In this document: positions 60,789 to 64,000 of the stretch, in pieces
Position numbering within the stretch: the stretch's first letter is position 1
How the letters are laid out: each line of letters starts with the position of its first letter
Origin: Lachnospiraceae bacterium
Lineage (GTDB): Bacteria > Bacillota > Clostridia > Lachnospirales > Lachnospiraceae
NCBI GenBank assembly: GCA_024690605.1
Contig: JAILOV010000053.1
Span: forward strand, 1 to 64,000
DNA length: 64,000 bases
Direction of reading: 5' to 3'
Notes under the pieces: model-generated
Seen by the model: only the letters and a program-made list of their open reading frames with translations
The model's database searches: none
What the model was told of the DNA's origin: nothing
Made by a program: the position numbers and the translations under genes

Positions 60789-60825
60789 GGGGCAGCTGGT
60801 CACGGGGGAAACAGCGCCCCTTTTT
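60789..60825 (+). terminator. Intrinsic terminator after GH43
   Basis: GGGGC-a-GCTG/CAGCGCCCC stem followed by TTTTT. Confidence 0.75.
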
Positions 60826-60878
60826 CTACATAAGGGATCCGGGACAGAGTACGGCAGAGAAAAGGAAAGGTGCGGATC

Positions 60879-62123
60879 ATGAAGGGAAGACAAAACAGAA
60901 GGATAAAGATCCGGCATCCGGTCAGCAGGGTGCTTCTTATGATGACGACCCTGATCCTGGCTGTCTTCTTTTCGGTGACTCCGGCGATGGCGGTAAAGGC
61001 CGCGGAGCCTTTCCGTGTGACCGAGCTCAAGCCCTACACAACGCACACGACAACAAGACTGAACATCCGGAAGGGCCCCGGGATCAAATGGGAGTGGATC
61101 GTGACGCTGGACGAGGGGGCTGAGGTCACGGTGACAGGCATCGCCTCCACGGGATGGTTGCGCATCAAAACCGCTGACTATCCCGTTGCCTATACCTCGG
61201 CACGCTATTATCCGGAGTGGATCATGGGCAAAAAGCCGCGGGTCGAGGACGTTGATGACTGGGAAAATGCAGAGACCGGGAAAGAAGCGGAAACCGGAAA
61301 GACAACGAAAAACAGCGTAGAAAACAAATCGGCAGACAGCGGAAAAGCTGACGGAAAAGACACAGATAAAAAAGACGAAAAAAAGGACAGCAAGGATAAC
61401 AAGAGTACAGACAGTAAGAGTACAGACAGTAAGAGTACAGACAGTAAGAGTGCAGATAGTAAGAGCGCAGATAATACGAGTACGGGAAGTTCCAAGTCGG
61501 ATAAGCAGAGTTCGGAAAACAAAACATCAGAGGATGGAAATGCAGAAAAAGTGAAGTCGGATAACGGCAGCACCTCCGCAGACACCGGCAAGGAAGAAAA
61601 GAAGGAAGACGAAAAAGACGGATCCGCGTCAGACGGATCAGATGCCGGAGACAAAGCGGTAGCTGAAACCAATACAACAGGGGCCGATACGACGGATAAC
61701 GGCGCGGCAGAGACGAAGGATCAGGCAAATGCATCGGATGGAAATGCGATTTCCGAGGTATCGGCCCGGGAACTGCTCCCGCCGGCAGCGGATCACGAAC
61801 ATGTGTACACGGCAGAGGTGACAAAGGAGGCGACCTGCTCCTCGGTCGGCGAGATCGTCCACACCTGCACGGTCTGCGGCGGTTCCTATCGGGAGATCGT
61901 GGACAGGAAACCGCACACAGCGGGCGGATGGGAAACGGTGCGGGAAGCGACCTGGACAAAGGAAGGTCTGAAGTATCAGAACTGTTCCGTCTGCGGACGG
62001 ACGCTGAATTCCGCGGAGATCCCCAAACACACACTGTCCTTTATCCTGTTCCTGACGGGGATTGGCGGTGTTCTGGTGATCCTTCTTGTCCTTCTCATTC
62101 ATTTTTCGGGAAGAAAAAAGTAG
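60879..62123 (+). CDS. Secreted, C-terminally membrane-anchored protein with SH3-like domain, low-complexity Ser/Lys/Asp repeat linker and Cys-pair C-terminal modules
   Basis: Signal-like N-term; TRLNIRKGPGIKWEWIVTLDEGAEVTVTGIASTGWLRIKT; HTCTVCGGSY and NCSVCGRTL; C-terminal TM then KK. Confidence 0.82.
   Translation: MKGRQNRRIKIRHPVSRVLLMMTTLILAVFFSVTPAMAVKAAEPFRVTELKPYTTHTTTRLNIRKGPGIKWEWIVTLDEGAEVTVTGIASTGWLRIKTADYPVAYTSARYYPEWIMGKKPRVEDVDDWENAETGKEAETGKTTKNSVENKSADSGKADGKDTDKKDEKKDSKDNKSTDSKSTDSKSTDSKSADSKSADNTSTGSSKSDKQSSENKTSEDGNAEKVKSDNGSTSADTGKEEKKEDEKDGSASDGSDAGDKAVAETNTTGADTTDNGAAETKDQANASDGNAISEVSARELLPPAADHEHVYTAEVTKEATCSSVGEIVHTCTVCGGSYREIVDRKPHTAGGWETVREATWTKEGLKYQNCSVCGRTLNSAEIPKHTLSFILFLTGIGGVLVILLVLLIHFSGRKK
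61404..61478 (+). repeat. 15-bp in-frame tandem repeat (AGTACAGACAGTAAG x3 plus two degenerate copies; encodes STDSK)
   Basis: Perfect copies at 61404, 61419, 61434; degenerate at 61449 and 61464. Confidence 0.92.
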
Positions 62124-62284
62124 AAGAGAGATTGAAGAGGTCAAAGAAAGGGAGATCAGATGGATCATCGGGATCAACTACTCCTATCTGATGAAGGGCT
62201 TTGCAGTCAACGTTGGAGAGCGTACTGTCAGAAGCTTCGGCCGGTTAGTTATAATCTGAACTTATAACCAGCCATAGAAAAAGC

Positions 62285-62323
62285 AAGCCCCTAATCCTAT
62301 TGACAAGGTGGGATTAGGGGCTT
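62285..62323. terminator. Strong 13-bp hairpin (terminator-like; better T-tract on minus strand)
   Basis: AAGCCCCTAATCC (62285-62297)/GGATTAGGGGCTT (62311-62323). Confidence 0.65.
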
Positions 62324-62329
62324 TACAAT
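62300..62329 (+). promoter_or_regulatory. Promoter TTGACA-18-TACAAT nested in the hairpin
   Basis: Consensus -35 (62300-62305) in the hairpin loop region; TACAAT (62324-62329) directly after the right arm. Confidence 0.65.
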
Positions 62330-62381
62330 AGGCACCATGAAAAGCGGACGGCAGGTTCATCCGCGGAACAGGAGGAAGAAG

Positions 62382-62465
62382 ATGAGAAACATGATGTGTT
62401 GTTGTCGAATGTCAAAGGAATGGGCGTGTTGCATGGACGGACGCTGTCAGATGCGAATGTGCTGA
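62382..62465 (+). CDS. Candidate leader peptide MRNMMCCCRMSKEWACCMDGRCQMRMC (7 Cys, 7 Met of 27 aa)
   Basis: ATG preceded by GGAGGAAGAAG; stop TGA 62463-62465; not in ORF track owing to size; between promoter and terminator upstream of a binding-protein gene. Confidence 0.7.
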   Translation: MRNMMCCCRMSKEWACCMDGRCQMRMC

Positions 62466-62499
62466 CACAGGTCTGTCAGAGAAACTGAGCAAAGACGCG

Positions 62500-62534
62500 C
62501 CCGGGATTTCCTCATGCGGAACACCGGGTTTTTT
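62500..62534 (+). terminator. Intrinsic terminator between leader ORF and structural gene (attenuator)
   Basis: CCCGG (62500-62504)/CCGGG (62524-62528), inner TTCC (62508-62511)/GGAA (62518-62521), TTTTTT 62529-62534. Confidence 0.7.
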
Positions 62535-62576
62535 GTTGCCAATTTTGGATCATTCGATAAGAGGAGGAAGAAGATC

Positions 62577-64000
62577 ATGAAAAGAGCAAAGTTTTGGGCA
62601 TTACCTTTGATCGCCGCACTGGGACTGTCACTCACGGCCTGCGGCGCAGCCGATGCGGGGTCGAGCGCACAGGCAGCGGAGACGACGGAGAACAAGGAGA
62701 GCGGCGCGGTCTACCGCACGCTGGATGAGATCAAGGCCGACGGCACCGTGAACATCGGCGTGTTCTCCGACAAGAACCCCTTCGGCTATGTTGATGAAAA
62801 CGGCGCGTATCAGGGCTACGATGTGTACTTCGCCGAGCGGATCGGCCAGGATCTCGGCGTGAAGATCAACTACGTGTCCACCGAGGCGGCAAACCGCGTG
62901 GAATATCTGGAGACCGGCAAGGTCGACATCATCCTCGCAAACTTCACCGTCACCGAGGAGCGCGCGCAGAAGGTCGACTTCGCACTTCCCTACATGAATG
63001 TGGCGCTGGGCGTTGTCTCCCCCGATAGCAGGGTGATCAGCGATCTGTCCGAGATCAAGGCGGAGGACGAGGTGATCGTCATCTCCGGAACGACGGCGGA
63101 GACCTATCTTGCGGAGAACAATCCGGAGATCAAACTGCAGAAGTATGACACCTATGCGAACGCCAAGAATGCTATCGAGAACGGCAACGGGGTCGCGTGG
63201 GCCAATGACAACACCGAGGTCATCGCGTTCGCTCTGCAGAATCCGGGCTACACGGTGGGCATCCCGTCGCTGGGATCGCAGGACACCATCGCACCGGCGG
63301 TCTCCAAGGGCAACACGACGCTGTTGAACTGGATCAACGATGAGATCAAAGCGCTCGCTTCCGAAAACTTCTTCCATAAGGATTATGAAGCAACGTTGGT
63401 CGATACCTATGGTCTGGATTATGAGGAGAGCCTTGTGGTTGAGGGCGGCGTGCCCGCAACGGGTGCGGCATCCGCAGACGCGGCACCGGCAGCAGGCAGC
63501 TCCGATATCCCGCAGGGGAACGGTGCAAAGATCACGATCGCGGCATCTCCGGTCCCGCACGCCGAGATCCTCGCAGAGGCGGGCAAGGTGCTTTCGGAGA
63601 ACGGCTGGACCCTGGAGGTCACGGAGTTTGAGGATTATGTGCAGCCCAACCTCGTCGTGGAATCCGGTGATTTTGATGCCAACTATTTCCAGCACATTCC
63701 GTATCTTGACAACTTCAATGCCGAGCAGGGCACTCATCTCGTGAACGCGGGCGGCATCCACTATGAGCCCTTCGGGATCTATCCCGGCACGAAAAAGGAT
63801 CTTGCGGAGCTGACGGACGGTGATGAGATCGCGGTTCCCAATGACACGACCAACGAGGCGAGAGCACTTCTCCTGCTGGAGGCGAACGGTGTGATCAAGT
63901 TAAAGAGCGGCGCCGGTCTCACAGCGACGACCAAGGACATTGAGGAGAATCCGAAGAACGTGAAGATCGTTGAGCTCGAAGCAGCACAGGTGCCGCGTGT
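62577..64000 (+). CDS. Substrate-binding lipoprotein fusing an SBP_bac_3 (polar amino-acid) domain and an NlpA/MetQ-like domain; partial, runs off window
   Basis: Not in ORF track (no stop in window). MKRAKFWALPLIAALGLSLTACG lipobox; TVNIGVFSDKNPFGYVDENGAYQGYDVYFAERIGQDLGV (SBP3); ITIAASPVPHAEILAEAGKVLSENGWTLEVTEFEDYVQPNLVVESGDFDANYFQHIPYLDNFN...GGIHYEPFGIYPGTKKDLAEL (NlpA/MetQ). Confidence 0.88.
   Translation, partial: MKRAKFWALPLIAALGLSLTACGAADAGSSAQAAETTENKESGAVYRTLDEIKADGTVNIGVFSDKNPFGYVDENGAYQGYDVYFAERIGQDLGVKINYVSTEAANRVEYLETGKVDIILANFTVTEERAQKVDFALPYMNVALGVVSPDSRVISDLSEIKAEDEVIVISGTTAETYLAENNPEIKLQKYDTYANAKNAIENGNGVAWANDNTEVIAFALQNPGYTVGIPSLGSQDTIAPAVSKGNTTLLNWINDEIKALASENFFHKDYEATLVDTYGLDYEESLVVEGGVPATGAASADAAPAAGSSDIPQGNGAKITIAASPVPHAEILAEAGKVLSENGWTLEVTEFEDYVQPNLVVESGDFDANYFQHIPYLDNFNAEQGTHLVNAGGIHYEPFGIYPGTKKDLAELTDGDEIAVPNDTTNEARALLLLEANGVIKLKSGAGLTATTKDIEENPKNVKIVELEAAQVPR

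Noticed and set aside
61404-61478. Possible CRISPR-like array
   Set aside because: Contiguous 15-bp in-frame tandem repeats without spacers; protein low-complexity repeat.
62160-62267. 35-codon ORF (MDHRDQLLLSDEGLCSQRWRAYCQKLRPVSYNLNL) or a permease/transposase remnant in another frame
   Set aside because: No recognisable family and no good RBS; could be a gene remnant but cannot be supported.
62382-62465. Cys/Met-rich peptide as a small metallothionein or copper-binding peptide
   Set aside because: Not excluded, but position between promoter and terminator upstream of an amino-acid binding protein fits a leader peptide better.
62628-63761. Minus-strand ORF (377 aa)
   Set aside because: Antisense to the fused binding protein, which has a signal peptide and clear family motifs.

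Overview
The window looks like a chromosomal segment of a moderately GC-rich Firmicute, probably a Lachnospiraceae-like Clostridium relative (inferred from gene content). In order: (1) an AT-richer accessory segment (1-~1472) with a divergent sigma-70-like ORF, abutting a 5'-truncated Flp1-type pilin; (2) the distal part of a Tad/Flp pilus locus (DUF5702, TadE-like proteins, prepilin peptidase, DUF6382-FHA); (3) a flavodoxin/SCP2-like protein, a HIT protein and a large GH25 surface protein; (4) a ~30-kb surface polysaccharide region: rmlB-rmlA-(secreted protein)-rmlC, Wzm/Wzt-type ABC exporter, methyltransferase, GT2 and GT4 glycosyltransferases, UDP-sugar dehydrogenase/epimerase, MBOAT+SGNH pair, polytopic membrane proteins, UDPGP and galE, with an embedded VTC/CotH/DUF4353-like/DUF4956 block; (5) a housekeeping stretch: PucR-type regulator, SRP RNA, Rrf2, tadA, orphan hypA, pncB, LOG family, polar amino-acid ABC transporter; (6) a complete A/V-type ATPase operon followed by a GH43 enzyme; (7) a repeat-containing SH3-like surface protein; (8) at the right edge, an unlisted short ORF encoding a 27-aa Cys/Met-rich peptide (7 Cys + 7 Met) between a good promoter and an intrinsic terminator, upstream of an open-ended CDS that appears to fuse a polar amino-acid (SBP_bac_3) and a methionine-type (NlpA/MetQ) substrate-binding protein. 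Item 8 is the strongest novelty candidate: a ribosome-mediated sulfur-amino-acid attenuator controlling a dual-domain binding protein. All family assignments are from reading motifs; no database searches were run.
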